A stretch of 64,000 nt of DNA from JAFGNV01 sp964612485 (GCA_964612485.1 CAZTFF010000016.1:40432-104431), one strand, 5' to 3'; positions 35,904-45,075 are shown, numbered from the stretch's first letter. Notes: a model not told the origin generated them from the sequence alone. Numbers and translations are program-made.

Positions 35904-36584
35904 TCAGGCTAACCGCTCTTTACACGCATCCAAAATTTCCACCGTACGCGACGCGCCAACGCGGGTCACGCCCAACGCCCGCACTTCCAGCAATCGGTCC
36001 AGCGAGCGCACGCCGCCCGCCGCCTTGACCTGTACCCGCTCCGGCGAATGCTGCCGCATCAATTTCAAATCCGCATCGGTGGCGCCACCGGTGCCATAAC
36101 CGGTAGAGGTCTTGACCCAATCCGCGCCCAACTCGCCGCAAATTTCGCACAGGCGAATTTTCTGGTCATCATTAAGATAACAATTTTCAAAAATCACTTT
36201 TACTTTTTGGCCGTAGGCGTGGGTCACATCAATCACCGCTTTGATGTCGGCCCGCACGTACTCCCAATCGCCGCTGAGCGCCTGGCTGATGTTGACCACC
36301 ATATCCAGTTCCTCGCCGCCGTCCAGCAGCGCCTGGCGCGTTTCGGCCACCTTCACCGCGGTGGTGTGCCCCCCGTGTGGAAAGCCAATAGTGGTACTGG
36401 CTTTGACCGTACTCCCGGCCAGCGCCTCGGCGCAGCGCTTCAGGTAATAAGGCATAATGCACACGCTGCCCACATCATAATCCAGGGCCACTTGCAGCCC
36501 CTGCTCCAACTCCTCAGCGGTCAAGACCGGGTTGAGGAGGGAATGATCGATCATTTTGGCAATATCTAAATAGCTGTAATCCAC
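35904..36584 (-). CDS. deoC: Deoxyribose-phosphate aldolase
   Basis: 226 residues, DeoC/LacD aldolase of the TIM-barrel class I type. The Schiff-base lysine lies in VKTSTGYGTGGAT (~153) and the second lysine in VQVKAAGGVRS (~182). It cleaves 2-deoxyribose-5-phosphate to acetaldehyde and glyceraldehyde-3-phosphate; relatives act on other sugar phosphates. It starts with GTG after GGAG. It sits within the sugar catabolism island, so the island may handle a deoxy sugar or a nucleoside, but this is inference. The last residues are short compared with E. coli DeoC, as in the bacterial-type short family. Confidence 0.93.
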   Translation of the reverse strand: MDYSYLDIAKMIDHSLLNPVLTAEELEQGLQVALDYDVGSVCIMPYYLKRCAEALAGSTVKASTTIGFPHGGHTTAVKVAETRQALLDGGEELDMVVNISQALSGDWEYVRADIKAVIDVTHAYGQKVKVIFENCYLNDDQKIRLCEICGELGADWVKTSTGYGTGGATDADLKLMRQHSPERVQVKAAGGVRSLDRLLEVRALGVTRVGASRTVEILDACKERLA

Positions 36585-36649
36585 AGTTATACTCCTGATT
36601 TTTTGATGAGTGTCGTCTGCATATCAATGCAAAATCGTTTACTCCACCG

Positions 36650-36684
36650 TTCATAATTCACAATTCACAATTCACCGTTCACAA
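36650..36684. repeat. Five tandem 7-bp units TTCACAA
   Basis: TTCATAA, TTCACAA, TTCACAA, TTCACCG, TTCACAA in a row in the gap between deoC and the ROK kinase gene. Such heptads occur as filler between genes in many bacteria. Confidence 0.75.
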
Positions 36685-36707
36685 TTTGTCGATGTCAAGG
36701 CGTATTG

Positions 36708-37676
36708 CTATTGAGGCAGCAACCCGCCTTTCATCGCCAGGGCAATACCGCCCCACATCCCGGCTTTGGTGCCCAATTTCGATGGCTCAATACGGACATC
36801 GCGCGCCGGGAACATGCCCACCCGTTGCGGCACCACCTGACGCACGGTGTCAAACAGCAGCGGCCCGATCTCGGCCACACTGCCGCCCAACACCACCAGA
36901 TCGGGATGAATGATGGTGACTACATTGGCAATGCCGATACCCAAGTATTCCGCCGCGCGAGTGAGCGATTCCCGCACCGCCGCATCCCCCGCTTCCGCCG
37001 CCACGGCCATTTCTTTGGGCGTGACGCGGGAGGGATCGCCCCCCACCAGCTCGTGCAGGTGATGGGTTTGGCCGCTCAACAGCAGCCGCACTCCCTCGGC
37101 GGTAATGGCCGGACCGCTGGCCAGCGTTTCCAGGCAACCGTAGTTGCCACAGCCGCAGCGCGGCCCGTGCGGCAAAATGGTTTGGTGGCCCAACTCGCCC
37201 GCCGCGCCCAGCTTGCCCAGCCGCAGTTCACCGTCGATCACCACCCCGCCGCCAATGCCGGTACCCAGGGCAAAAAAAGCCATGGTGCCGACCCCCTGGC
37301 CGTGCCCAAAGACCAACTCGCCCAGCGTGGCCATCCGCACATCGTTGAGCAGGTACACCGGGCAGCCAATTTGCGGCGACAAATGCTCCCGAACCGGCAC
37401 ATCACGCCAATTGGTGGGCAAATTGGGCAGAAATTTCACCACGCCGTTTTTCAAATCGGCCAGGCCGGGCACGCCCATGCCCACCGCAGCGGGACGGCGC
37501 TGTACTTGTTCGCCAAGTTCCAGCACCAGCGCAGCAATGCGATCCAGCACCGCTTCCGGCCCCAAATGGGAGTGGGTGGGGATGGTTTTTTCATCCAACA
37601 CCCGGCCCTCGTCATCAGCAAAAACGCAGGCTATTTTGGTGCCGCCCAGGTCTACGCTGGCAAAAACATCGCTCAT
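36708..37676 (-). CDS. ROK-family sugar kinase (glucokinase-like)
   Basis: 322 residues, starting ASVDLGGTKIACVFADDEG, the ATP phosphate-1 loop of the fold. It has the GTGIGGGVVIDGEL loop and the ROK zinc motif CGCGNYGCLETLASG. No helix-turn-helix is present, so it is a kinase rather than a repressor. It should phosphorylate a hexose or amino sugar entering by the ABC system. It is 6 bases after the isomerase gene and 123 bases before deoC, in one minus-strand series. Confidence 0.88.
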   Translation of the reverse strand: MSDVFASVDLGGTKIACVFADDEGRVLDEKTIPTHSHLGPEAVLDRIAALVLELGEQVQRRPAAVGMGVPGLADLKNGVVKFLPNLPTNWRDVPVREHLSPQIGCPVYLLNDVRMATLGELVFGHGQGVGTMAFFALGTGIGGGVVIDGELRLGKLGAAGELGHQTILPHGPRCGCGNYGCLETLASGPAITAEGVRLLLSGQTHHLHELVGGDPSRVTPKEMAVAAEAGDAAVRESLTRAAEYLGIGIANVVTIIHPDLVVLGGSVAEIGPLLFDTVRQVVPQRVGMFPARDVRIEPSKLGTKAGMWGGIALAMKGGLLPQ

Positions 37677-37682
37677 GGTTCG

Positions 37683-38600
37683 TTACGGCATAAAATTCTT
37701 CAGATACCGCCCGCTCTGCGCCACCGACGCTTTACGCGCCGCCAGCGAGTCTTCGTAGGCGCGGTCTTCCACCTCGATGCACACCGGGCCGTTGTAACCC
37801 ACATCGGTCAGCACGGAGAAAAACTTGCCCCAATCGACATCGCCCAGGCCGGGCAATTTGGGCGAGTGAAATTCCAATGGGGTGGCCATCACGCCCACTT
37901 CATCCAGCCGGTGTTTATCCACCCGCACATCTTTGGCGTGAACGTGGAAAAGTTTGTCGGTGAAATCGCGCAGCGGTTTGAGGTAATCCATATGCTGCCA
38001 CACCATATGGGACGGATCGTAGTTGAGACCAAAATTATCGCTGGGAATTTCCTCGAACATGCGCCGCCAGATGGCGGGGGTGTGGGCCAGGTTCTTGCCG
38101 CCGGGCCATTCGTCGGCGGTGAAGGCCATGGGGCAATTTTCAATGCCGATCTTGATGCCGTGATCTTCGGCAAATTTGATCAGCGGCGGCCACACTTCTT
38201 TGAAACGCGGCCAATTATCGTCCACCGATTTGGTCCAATCGCGGCCAATAAAGGTGTTGACCACGCCCACGCCCAACAATTCCGCCGCCGCGATCACCTG
38301 CTTGATATGATCGCTGTAAACCTGCGCTTCGGCCTTGTCCGGGGCCAACGGATTGGGATAGTACCCCAGGCCGCTGATGGTCAGGCCGGCGGACGTGACA
38401 ATATCGTTCACTTTAGCCGCCTCATCCCTGGTGAAATCCACCACGTCTACGTGCGTCACCCCGGCGTAGCGGCGCTCGGCCTTACCTTTGGGCCAGCACA
38501 TCAACTCGACGGTGGCAAAGCCGTTATCGGCAGCAAATTTTACCACCTCTTCCAGCGACAGGTCAGGCAAAATGGCGCTGACAAAACCTAATTTCATCAT
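37683..38600 (-). CDS. Sugar phosphate isomerase/epimerase (xylose isomerase-like TIM barrel)
   Basis: 305 residues of the AP-endonuclease-2/xylose-isomerase-like barrel: GFVSAILPDLSLEEVVKFAADNG at the start, the GIENCP and NYDPSHMVWQ strands with the metal-binding Glu, Asp and His, VHAKDV, and CIEVEDRAYEDS near the end. Such enzymes act as epimerases, isomerases or dehydratases on keto-sugars or inositol derivatives. Next to two Gfo/Idh/MocA dehydrogenases this is the usual set for oxidative conversion of a sugar or cyclitol. The start is either of two adjacent ATGs (38600 or 38597) after GGAGG. Confidence 0.85.
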   Translation of the reverse strand: MMKLGFVSAILPDLSLEEVVKFAADNGFATVELMCWPKGKAERRYAGVTHVDVVDFTRDEAAKVNDIVTSAGLTISGLGYYPNPLAPDKAEAQVYSDHIKQVIAAAELLGVGVVNTFIGRDWTKSVDDNWPRFKEVWPPLIKFAEDHGIKIGIENCPMAFTADEWPGGKNLAHTPAIWRRMFEEIPSDNFGLNYDPSHMVWQHMDYLKPLRDFTDKLFHVHAKDVRVDKHRLDEVGVMATPLEFHSPKLPGLGDVDWGKFFSVLTDVGYNGPVCIEVEDRAYEDSLAARKASVAQSGRYLKNFMP

Positions 38601-38632
38601 TGTGATAATCCTCCTGGTATGCTAAAAACTGT

Positions 38633-38710
38633 GTTGGAGATTTAGAGATGAGGAGATTGGCGTAAGCACAAGCGACGAAATCTCTAATCTCCACTCTCTA
38701 ATCTCCCAAC
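38633..38710. repeat. Imperfect inverted repeat (GTTGGAGATT... / ...AATCTCCCAAC)
   Basis: Left arm 38633-38658 and right arm ~38679-38710, each with two copies of GGAGATT or AATCTCC, pair imperfectly across ~20 bases. It lies between the second Gfo/Idh gene and the isomerase gene and resembles repeats scattered between genes; it may also damp transcription. Confidence 0.55.
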
Positions 38711-38727
38711 GAATTGGATGAGTTAAT

Positions 38728-39879
38728 TTATTCTTTCAAGCTCACCCACCGGCTTTCCTGATGGCTCTTGAGAATCGCCTCGCAAAGCAAAATCTCCTGG
38801 TGGCCATCGGCAAAGGTGGGGAACGGTTCGGGCGCGGAAAAATCTCCCGCGGCAATGTAATCGTAAAAAGCTTTGAAGCACTGCTTGAAGGTATCGTCAT
38901 AGCCTTCGTTGTGCCCGCCGGGATAGGTGATAAAGTTGCGGGCGATCTCGGACACCAGGCCGGGATCGCGCATCAAAATTTCGTTGGGTTTATTACGATG
39001 CCCCAGCCATAAATCATTGGGGCTTTCCCCGTTCCAGGCGATGGTGCCCTCGGAGCCGGCAATCTCGTACCGCAGGCTGTTTTTGCGGCCCGCCGTGAGC
39101 TGGGAGACCCACATCGACCCCCGCGCGCCGCCCTTGAAGCGCAGCAGCACCGCGCCGTGATCTTCGGTTTTAACGTCGATGGCTTCAGTAGCCTCAACTT
39201 GCTGCACTTTACCGGAAAAGGTTTCCACCTCTCCTTTGGGCCGCTGGCGGGTGGTATGAACGGTGTGCAGATCGGCAAAGACGGCTTCCACTTCCAGGCC
39301 GGTGATGGTTTGCACCAAATCCAGCCAGTGGGTGCCGATGTCGGCCACGGCCCGCAGCGCGCCGCCTTCTTGGGCCAGCACCCGCCAGTTGTAATCGGTG
39401 GGGTAAAGCAGCCAATCTTGCACGTAACCGCCAAACACCGAATGAATATCGCCCAGATCGCCCTGCTGAACCCGCTCCCGGGCTTCCAGGTTGAGGGGAT
39501 AGAAGCGGATGTTGTAATTGACCCCGGCCACCTGCCCGCTCTTTTGCGCCAGTTCGACCAGTTTGGATGATTCGTCGGACGTCATGGCCAGCGGTTTTTC
39601 ACACAGCACGTGTTTGCCCGCCTGTAAAGCGCGGCTGGCCTGCTCAAAGTGAACGCGGTTGGGCGAGGTAACATGGACTACATGCACATCGCCATCGGCC
39701 AGTAGTTCATCGTAACTACTGTAGCCTTTGGCCAGCCCCAAATTTTCGGCGGCGCGGCGGGATTTTTCGGGAGAAGAGCCTAAAATGCCCACCACGTTGA
39801 TTCCTAACCGGCGCAGGGCCTCGGTGTGAGACGGCCCCATAAATCCGGTTCCGGTGATTGCTACGCCCAGGTTATACAT
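38728..39879 (-). CDS. Gfo/Idh/MocA-family NAD(P)-dependent oxidoreductase
   Basis: 383 residues. The Rossmann domain opens GVAITGTGFMGPSHTEALRRLG, then the LCEKPLAMTSDE motif with the EKP lysine. A C-terminal beta domain (GRKNSLRYEIAGSEGTIAW) follows. It oxidises a sugar or cyclitol hydroxyl with NAD(P). AAGGAG precedes the ATG. It is between the GntR gene and the isomerase gene. The island has a second family member at 43876, which suggests successive oxidations or oxidation and re-reduction. Confidence 0.9.
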   Translation of the reverse strand: MYNLGVAITGTGFMGPSHTEALRRLGINVVGILGSSPEKSRRAAENLGLAKGYSSYDELLADGDVHVVHVTSPNRVHFEQASRALQAGKHVLCEKPLAMTSDESSKLVELAQKSGQVAGVNYNIRFYPLNLEARERVQQGDLGDIHSVFGGYVQDWLLYPTDYNWRVLAQEGGALRAVADIGTHWLDLVQTITGLEVEAVFADLHTVHTTRQRPKGEVETFSGKVQQVEATEAIDVKTEDHGAVLLRFKGGARGSMWVSQLTAGRKNSLRYEIAGSEGTIAWNGESPNDLWLGHRNKPNEILMRDPGLVSEIARNFITYPGGHNEGYDDTFKQCFKAFYDYIAAGDFSAPEPFPTFADGHQEILLCEAILKSHQESRWVSLKE

Positions 39880-39907
39880 TGTTGTGTCTCCTTTCTTTTC
39901 CTCATCG

Positions 39908-40738
39908 TCAATTAGTCAGAGGGCGATGTCGATCCTGCCGCGGTCGATGCCGCCCCTTGTTAGCTTCAAAATCCAGCAAGGCCCCCGCGGCCGGGCGTGC
40001 CATCTGGATCGGTCCCAGCCGGTTGCGGAATTCATACGCCTCGCCGCGATAGAGCGTATTTTCCCACCACAGCGGCACATCGCCGCTTAAAAAGCCGGTC
40101 GACGATACCAGCAGCCCGGCAGCGCCATCGTCTACCTGCATCAATTGGGCGTCGCCGCCCTCAATATTAACGGCCCGGATCATCTGGTCCGCGCCAATGA
40201 TGTCGAGCTGGTATTTTTCTATCCAGATGGCGTAGAGGGAGTTTTGTAATTCGGCTTCTGTCAGATCGGGGCAATATTGCGCCACCACATAACGGCGCTC
40301 CAAAATAACGGGGGTTTGGTTGGCCAGCCGCAGCCGCTCCACGTAATAGAGCGGATCATGAGGTTGAATCTTGAGCTTTTCAGTTAGCTCCACCACGGCG
40401 TCTTCGGCCCGGATGGTTTCACATTTCAGGAGGCGAGTGGAGGGGGTTTTACCGGCGACTCGCGCTTTATCGGTAAAACTCACCAGCGCGCGGAGATCGT
40501 AATCCAGAATGCCGCCGCGCACAAAGGTGCCCACGCCTTTTTTGAAGGCCAACACGCCTTCGGCCACCAGGTTAGAGAGGGCTTTGTTGGCGGTAGCGCG
40601 GCTCACGCTAAAGCGGTCGCAGATTTGCCGTTCGGTGAGAAATTGATCGCCCACCTGAAATTCGCCGGAACGGATCAAATCACGCAAGGCTTGATTAAGC
40701 TGCTGGTAAATGGGCGTTCTGACCAGTGGTTTCGCCAT
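39908..40738 (-). CDS. GntR/HutC-family transcriptional regulator
   Basis: 276 residues: N-terminal winged helix (~10-75; QLNQALRDLIRSGEFQVGDQFLTERQICDRFSVSRATANKAL) and C-terminal UTRA effector domain (DPLYYVERLRLANQTPVILERRYV). It would release DNA when a sugar metabolite binds. It is 28 bases before the Gfo/Idh gene and 101 bases after the MBL-fold gene, so it probably has a promoter of its own. A palindrome, GTGGC-CTA-GCCAC, sits at 40768-40780 in that gap and may be its operator. Confidence 0.88.
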   Translation of the reverse strand: MAKPLVRTPIYQQLNQALRDLIRSGEFQVGDQFLTERQICDRFSVSRATANKALSNLVAEGVLAFKKGVGTFVRGGILDYDLRALVSFTDKARVAGKTPSTRLLKCETIRAEDAVVELTEKLKIQPHDPLYYVERLRLANQTPVILERRYVVAQYCPDLTEAELQNSLYAIWIEKYQLDIIGADQMIRAVNIEGGDAQLMQVDDGAAGLLVSSTGFLSGDVPLWWENTLYRGEAYEFRNRLGPIQMARPAAGALLDFEANKGRHRPRQDRHRPLTN

Positions 40739-40767
40739 TGAAAAATCATCTCATTCAGAGCTACACA

Positions 40768-40780
40768 GTGGCCTAGCCAC
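40768..40780. promoter_or_regulatory. Candidate GntR operator palindrome
   Basis: GTGGC CTA GCCAC, a perfect 5-bp-arm palindrome, 30 bases before the start of the GntR gene. No second copy was noticed. Confidence 0.35.
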
Positions 40781-40839
40781 CATACAACATATCTTACCTG
40801 TTTTTGGTTGAGAAGTCAAAATCAATCTTGCTATTTGCG

Positions 40840-41682
40840 TCATTCGCGATACGTCAGTCGCTCGCCCGCCCGTAATAATTGATAAGGTTGGTCGATCAGT
40901 TCCGCCGCCGCCACAAACGCATCGGGCGAAGCGGTGTTGAACTCAAACATTTCGTAGTGACAAGGAACGACAAGCCTGACGTTGATCTCCTTAGCCAGAT
41001 GAACCGCCTCCGGCCCCGACAAATTACCGGCCACCCCCCGGGCCGGGTCGCGCCCGTTGATGGGCAACAGGGCGATGTCGATGGGCCAGCGGGAGAGACG
41101 TTCGGCCATGCCGGGATAATGAACGGTGTCACCGCTGTGATAAAGCGTGTACGGACCAACCTGCACCACCAACCCGATGAATCGATACCGCCCGCTTTCA
41201 TCAAGTTCCAGTTCCTCGTGCGCGGCAGGCACGGGATAAAACGTGAACGGGCCAATCTCAAAAGAAGCGCCCACCGTGACGCCTGTCAAACGGTCGGGAA
41301 CTACTTGCAGCCGTTCGGCAGCAAAATCGCAATTGGCGGCAGGAACCAACACCGTGAGATCAGGGTTTACTTGCAACAGCGGGCCAAGGGTCTCCTCATC
41401 CAGGTGATCCGTGTGGTTGTGGCTGGACGTGACGACATCGATAAAATCCAGCCGGTCCGGGGCTACCACGCGCTCGGTCATGCGGACGTGGGGTTTGTTG
41501 GTTTGGGCGTATTTTTTAGTCAACGAATCAGACAAATAGGGATCAAACAGCAGGTGCGCTCCCTGCCACTGCACCAGGAATCCGCTCTGCCCCAACCACC
41601 ACAAGTGCAAACCATCACCGTCTTTTGTTGCTTTCCTGACATCGGCCAAAAAAGCGCTGCTTTGCAACACCGGTTTGATCAT
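40840..41682 (-). CDS. MBL-fold metallo-hydrolase (UlaG-like)
   Basis: 280 residues of the metallo-beta-lactamase fold. WWLGQSGFLVQW, LLFDPYLSD, the metal motif SSHNHTDHLDE (H-x-H-x-D-H) and the later VPCHYEMFEF histidine are all in place. UlaG-type members hydrolyse sugar lactones such as L-ascorbate-6-phosphate, so a lactone formed by the dehydrogenases is a plausible substrate; this is inference. Its ATG overlaps the stop of the MetE-like gene (ATGA), so the two are coupled. Confidence 0.85.
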   Translation of the reverse strand: MIKPVLQSSAFLADVRKATKDGDGLHLWWLGQSGFLVQWQGAHLLFDPYLSDSLTKKYAQTNKPHVRMTERVVAPDRLDFIDVVTSSHNHTDHLDEETLGPLLQVNPDLTVLVPAANCDFAAERLQVVPDRLTGVTVGASFEIGPFTFYPVPAAHEELELDESGRYRFIGLVVQVGPYTLYHSGDTVHYPGMAERLSRWPIDIALLPINGRDPARGVAGNLSGPEAVHLAKEINVRLVVPCHYEMFEFNTASPDAFVAAAELIDQPYQLLRAGERLTYRE

Positions 41683-42713
41683 ACACCCACTTCCTCCCGC
41701 ACCTGCTGAACGCCGGCCACCATATTTTGCAACTTACGTTTGGCCGCCCAGCGCGCGGTCTGGCTCAGGCCGCAGTCGGGGGCAAACGAGAGGCGTTCCG
41801 GCGGGGCAAATTGCAGGCAGCGCCGCACCCGCTCGGCAATGTCATCGGGTGTTTCGATGAAATAGCTTTTTACATCCACAATGCCCACGGCTACATCGGT
41901 GATTTTGGCAATTTCGCCAATAATCTCGATTTCGGCAAACTCGCGGCTGGCCATCTCTACGTGAAACTCATCCACCGTCATGCCCAGAAAATCAGGAAAC
42001 ATTGGCGCGTATTCCCGCTTGCCCACGGCGTGCCCTTTGTAATTGCCAAAACAAAGATGGGTGGATAAACGGCATTTCCGCACCACCGGCTCAACCGTGC
42101 GATTGAAGATATCCACAAATTGCTGGGGATCGGATTTGTAAGCGTAGCAGCTCATCGAGGGTTCATCAACCGTCAATTCCCGGCAGCCGGCGGCTACCAG
42201 TTCTTCCAATTCGCGGCGGACAATGGGGATCAGCGCTTCGGTGATGGCTAACCGATCCGGGTACTGGTCGTTGGGCAGCAACCGCCCGCTGAGGGTGTAG
42301 GGGCCGGGAACGCTGGCCTTGAGCGTGGGGCCTGAGGGAGCCAGCCGCCGGAGCCGTTCAAATTCGGCCACCGCGCCCAGGCCGTTGGGCGCGGTAAGTT
42401 CGCCAACCAGGGGATATTTGCCGCGCTGGTCGTGGGCCGGCGGGCCAAAAACCCGCCGGGTTGATTCCGCTTTTCCCAGGCCGCGCAGGTAGCCGTAGAA
42501 AGAGAGGTTAAAATCAAAGCGCGTTTGCTCGCCGTCGGTAATTACGTCCAGCCCGGCGGCGGTTTGATCATGCACGGCGGCAATTACCGCGTCTTCCTGT
42601 ATTTCGGTGATCTCATCGCTGCCGAATTCATCCAAATGTTGCGAGGCATATTCCAGCCAGGATGGAAAGGGATAACTGCCGACCACGGTGGTGCGCAGCG
42701 GGCGCTCTTTCAT
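41679..42713 (-). CDS. MetE C-terminal-like zinc methyltransferase
   Basis: 344 residues of the cobalamin-independent methionine synthase C-terminal barrel, alone without the N-terminal half. It starts TTVVGSYPFPSWL, has DEPSMSC, the zinc ligands His and Cys in STHLCFGNYKGH, and Cys in SFAPDCGLSQTARWAA. The zinc site looks intact, so a thiol could be activated for methyl transfer. Short MetE-like proteins with unknown methyl donors are common in archaea and some bacteria. It is followed by the coupled MBL-fold gene and preceded by the UroD-like gene. Confidence 0.85.
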   Translation of the reverse strand: MKERPLRTTVVGSYPFPSWLEYASQHLDEFGSDEITEIQEDAVIAAVHDQTAAGLDVITDGEQTRFDFNLSFYGYLRGLGKAESTRRVFGPPAHDQRGKYPLVGELTAPNGLGAVAEFERLRRLAPSGPTLKASVPGPYTLSGRLLPNDQYPDRLAITEALIPIVRRELEELVAAGCRELTVDEPSMSCYAYKSDPQQFVDIFNRTVEPVVRKCRLSTHLCFGNYKGHAVGKREYAPMFPDFLGMTVDEFHVEMASREFAEIEIIGEIAKITDVAVGIVDVKSYFIETPDDIAERVRRCLQFAPPERLSFAPDCGLSQTARWAAKRKLQNMVAGVQQVREEVGV

Positions 42714-42739
42714 TTACTCCTCCTTCTTGATATTACCAG

Positions 42740-43879
42740 TTAATCGGTAGCAAGCGGGTATTGTCCATATTTCTGCGCTGCTTCATACAACGCAAATAGA
42801 TTTTCCGGCGGCACATCCCACTGCAAATGGTTGGACGGGGCCAGGATGTAGCCGCCGCCGGACGCCAACTGCCGCAACCGGGTTTTGACTTCCGCCACCA
42901 CGCCATCTTGATCGCCCTGCATGGTTTCGCGGATGTCGATGCCGCCCATGAAGGTGAGTCGGGAGCCGTAGTCGTTTTTGATGGCGGAAAAATCGGTGAG
43001 GGGCAGGGGTTCCAGCGGATGAACCACATCCACCCCCATCTCAACCAGCCGCGATAGCAGCGGGGTGATGGCCCCATCGGAATGGTAGATTATTTTAAGG
43101 TGCGGGCAGCGGGATTTGATCTGTTGGATCAGGCGACGGTACGGCTCTTTAAAGAATTGGTCAAACATCTCCGGCGAGATCATCATCCCGCTGTTGCCGG
43201 CAAAATCATCGCCGGGCAGTTCCAGCAAATCGAGTTGATCGCCGGCAATGTCTAAGAATCGAGCCACCATCGCCGCGTAACACTCAAAAATCCGTTCAAT
43301 CAGCGCGTTGACGATATCCGGGTTCAAGGCCAGATCCATCAAAAACTGGTCGTGCTTGCGCAGGCTCTGGCCCATTTCAAAAAATCCATATGAGGCCACC
43401 GCCCGCCCGACCACGGCGTATTCCTGCTCCATCGCCTGGATGGCGTCGAGCCGCGCTTGGATGGGTTCAGCCTGGATTACGTCCGCCGCGTCGGGCACGG
43501 AGAAGTTTCGAATCTCATCAACCGTGGCGTTTTGCAGCGGGTGCCGGTTGACGGTGCGGTACAGGCCGCTGTAATCCCAGGTAAAGTCCCAGGCGTCCAA
43601 CCCCTCCGGGCCGATACGGCTGGTGGCGGCGGTGGAACCGGGATCGACGTGGCGCACATCAACCCCCAGCTTTTCCAGCAGGCGGTCATCATAATAATTG
43701 ACCGAATGCACCCGGTCGGGCCGAAACGGCGGCACCGGCTCCCAGCCCAGCGTTTTCATAACCTCAAAATACAGCTTGTCGGTAACGCCGTACCAACTAC
43801 CCCACAGGGCCAGCGGCACGCGGTCGGGTTCCCGGTGGTTGAGGGCGGCGCGGACGCGCTCGCGCGGTGACAGGCTCAT
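42740..43879 (-). CDS. Uroporphyrinogen decarboxylase-family protein (UroD/MtaA-like)
   Basis: 379 residues, TIM barrel of the URO-D superfamily: opening SPRERVRAALNHREPDRVPLA, PGDDFAGNSGMMISPEMFDQ and IYHSDGAITPLL. The superfamily holds haem-pathway decarboxylase and corrinoid methyltransferases. No haem genes are near and the zinc Cys of MtaA is not evident at the IYHSDG strand, so neither function is certain. It lies between a Gfo/Idh gene (ATGA overlap) and the MetE-like gene (26 bases). URO-D-like proteins of unknown role recur in sugar-degradation clusters. Confidence 0.82.
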   Translation of the reverse strand: MSLSPRERVRAALNHREPDRVPLALWGSWYGVTDKLYFEVMKTLGWEPVPPFRPDRVHSVNYYDDRLLEKLGVDVRHVDPGSTAATSRIGPEGLDAWDFTWDYSGLYRTVNRHPLQNATVDEIRNFSVPDAADVIQAEPIQARLDAIQAMEQEYAVVGRAVASYGFFEMGQSLRKHDQFLMDLALNPDIVNALIERIFECYAAMVARFLDIAGDQLDLLELPGDDFAGNSGMMISPEMFDQFFKEPYRRLIQQIKSRCPHLKIIYHSDGAITPLLSRLVEMGVDVVHPLEPLPLTDFSAIKNDYGSRLTFMGGIDIRETMQGDQDGVVAEVKTRLRQLASGGGYILAPSNHLQWDVPPENLFALYEAAQKYGQYPLATD

Positions 43880-45075
43880 TCAGCCTCAACCACTTTCTGC
43901 ACGATCTTGCCGCCCACTTTTTCTTTGAGGATCAATTTGGTGCGGCCATCGGGCATTTTTTCTTTTTTGACCAGGAAATGGTCGGCGTCGTATTCCGACA
44001 TCTCCACCCCGGCCCCGGCCTCGTCCGAGCCGCGCCAATCTTCAATTTCCACCGGCTCCCAGGTTTTGCTCTCGATGGAGCGGTAGGCGGCGTCCATAAT
44101 GGCGTTGACCACGTAGCCATCGTAAAAATCTTCCATCGGTTTGCTGCCGTTATCGATGGCGTTCATCATATCGTTGAACATCTCCACGTAGCCCAGCGCG
44201 CCCACTTCATCGCCCACGGGGAAGAGCCAGCCGGTCTCGCCTTCGGCTTTTTCGGCCACGTAACCCTGCTCGCCCACGGCGGTGAAAAATTCATAGCCGG
44301 TGCGCAGCCAGTGATTGAGCCAGATAGTGCCTTCGGTGCCGGAAACCTCGTCGCGCAGGTCCATGCCGCCCCGGAAGGTCCAGCTTACTTCAAATTGGCC
44401 CACCGCGCCGTTGGCGTAGCGCACCAAGCCCACGGCGCTGTCTTCGGCCTCGATGGGATGAACCTGGGTATCGGCCCAGCACATGACTTCCAGCGGGCGC
44501 ACATCTTTGCCGATAAAGTTGCGGCTGATCTCGATGCAGTGGCAGCCCATATCAACAATCGCCCCGCCGCCGGAGATTTCTTTATTCCAGAACCAATCGC
44601 TGTGGGGGCCGGGGTGGGTTTCGCGGGAGCGCGCCCACAATACTTTGCCCAGCGCGCCGTTGCGCACCGACCTGAGGGCCTTGAGGGTTTTGGGAGGATA
44701 GACCAGGTCTTCCAAATAGCCGTGAAAGACGCCGGCCTCTTCAACGGCATCCAAAATTCGTTTGGCCTCCGCGGCGGTCCGGGCCAGCGGTTTGGTACAC
44801 AGCACCGCCTTGCCCGCTTTGGCGGCCAGCAGAGCGGCTTCTTCGTGCTGGTTGTTGGGCAGCCCAATCACCACCACCGAGGTATCGGGATCGTTGATCG
44901 CTTCGGCCAGATCGGTAGTGTACTTGGGTACATTCCAGTCTTGGGCAAACTGTTTGGCCCGTTCTTCGGTGCGGGAATAGACCACGGCCACCTGATCGCG
45001 GCTGCGATTTCCGTGCAGGGTCATGGTGTAAAACATGCCAATTAATCCGGTACCCAGCATTGTTACTTTTGCCAT
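43876..45075 (-). CDS. Gfo/Idh/MocA-family NAD(P)-dependent oxidoreductase
   Basis: 399 residues. Rossmann loop VTMLGTGLIGMFY, LCTKPLARTAAEAK with the conserved lysine, the DMGCHCIEISR stretch with His-x3 substrate residues, and the EVSGTEGTIWL strand of the beta domain. Longer than the second family member because of a Glu/Lys-rich tail. It heads the minus-strand catabolic series; AAAGGAG precedes the ATG and the shared 13-bp sequence at 45111-45123 lies about 36 bases upstream. Substrate not predictable. Confidence 0.9.
   Translation of the reverse strand: MAKVTMLGTGLIGMFYTMTLHGNRSRDQVAVVYSRTEERAKQFAQDWNVPKYTTDLAEAINDPDTSVVVIGLPNNQHEEAALLAAKAGKAVLCTKPLARTAAEAKRILDAVEEAGVFHGYLEDLVYPPKTLKALRSVRNGALGKVLWARSRETHPGPHSDWFWNKEISGGGAIVDMGCHCIEISRNFIGKDVRPLEVMCWADTQVHPIEAEDSAVGLVRYANGAVGQFEVSWTFRGGMDLRDEVSGTEGTIWLNHWLRTGYEFFTAVGEQGYVAEKAEGETGWLFPVGDEVGALGYVEMFNDMMNAIDNGSKPMEDFYDGYVVNAIMDAAYRSIESKTWEPVEIEDWRGSDEAGAGVEMSEYDADHFLVKKEKMPDGRTKLILKEKVGGKIVQKVVEAE

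Noticed and set aside
36650..36684. TTCACAA heptads as operator sites for the ROK proteins
   Set aside because: They are a simple tandem repeat, not dyad-symmetric, and similar heptads are common intergenic filler.
36705..38591. 628-codon open frame on the plus strand opposite the ROK kinase and isomerase genes
   Set aside because: It is antisense to two genes with full family motifs; its translation is His/Gln/Gly-rich without domain signature, as produced by codon bias of the real strand.
43867..45045. 392-codon plus-strand frame opposite the Gfo/Idh gene
   Set aside because: Same reason; the minus-strand gene has a ribosome site, operator and motifs.
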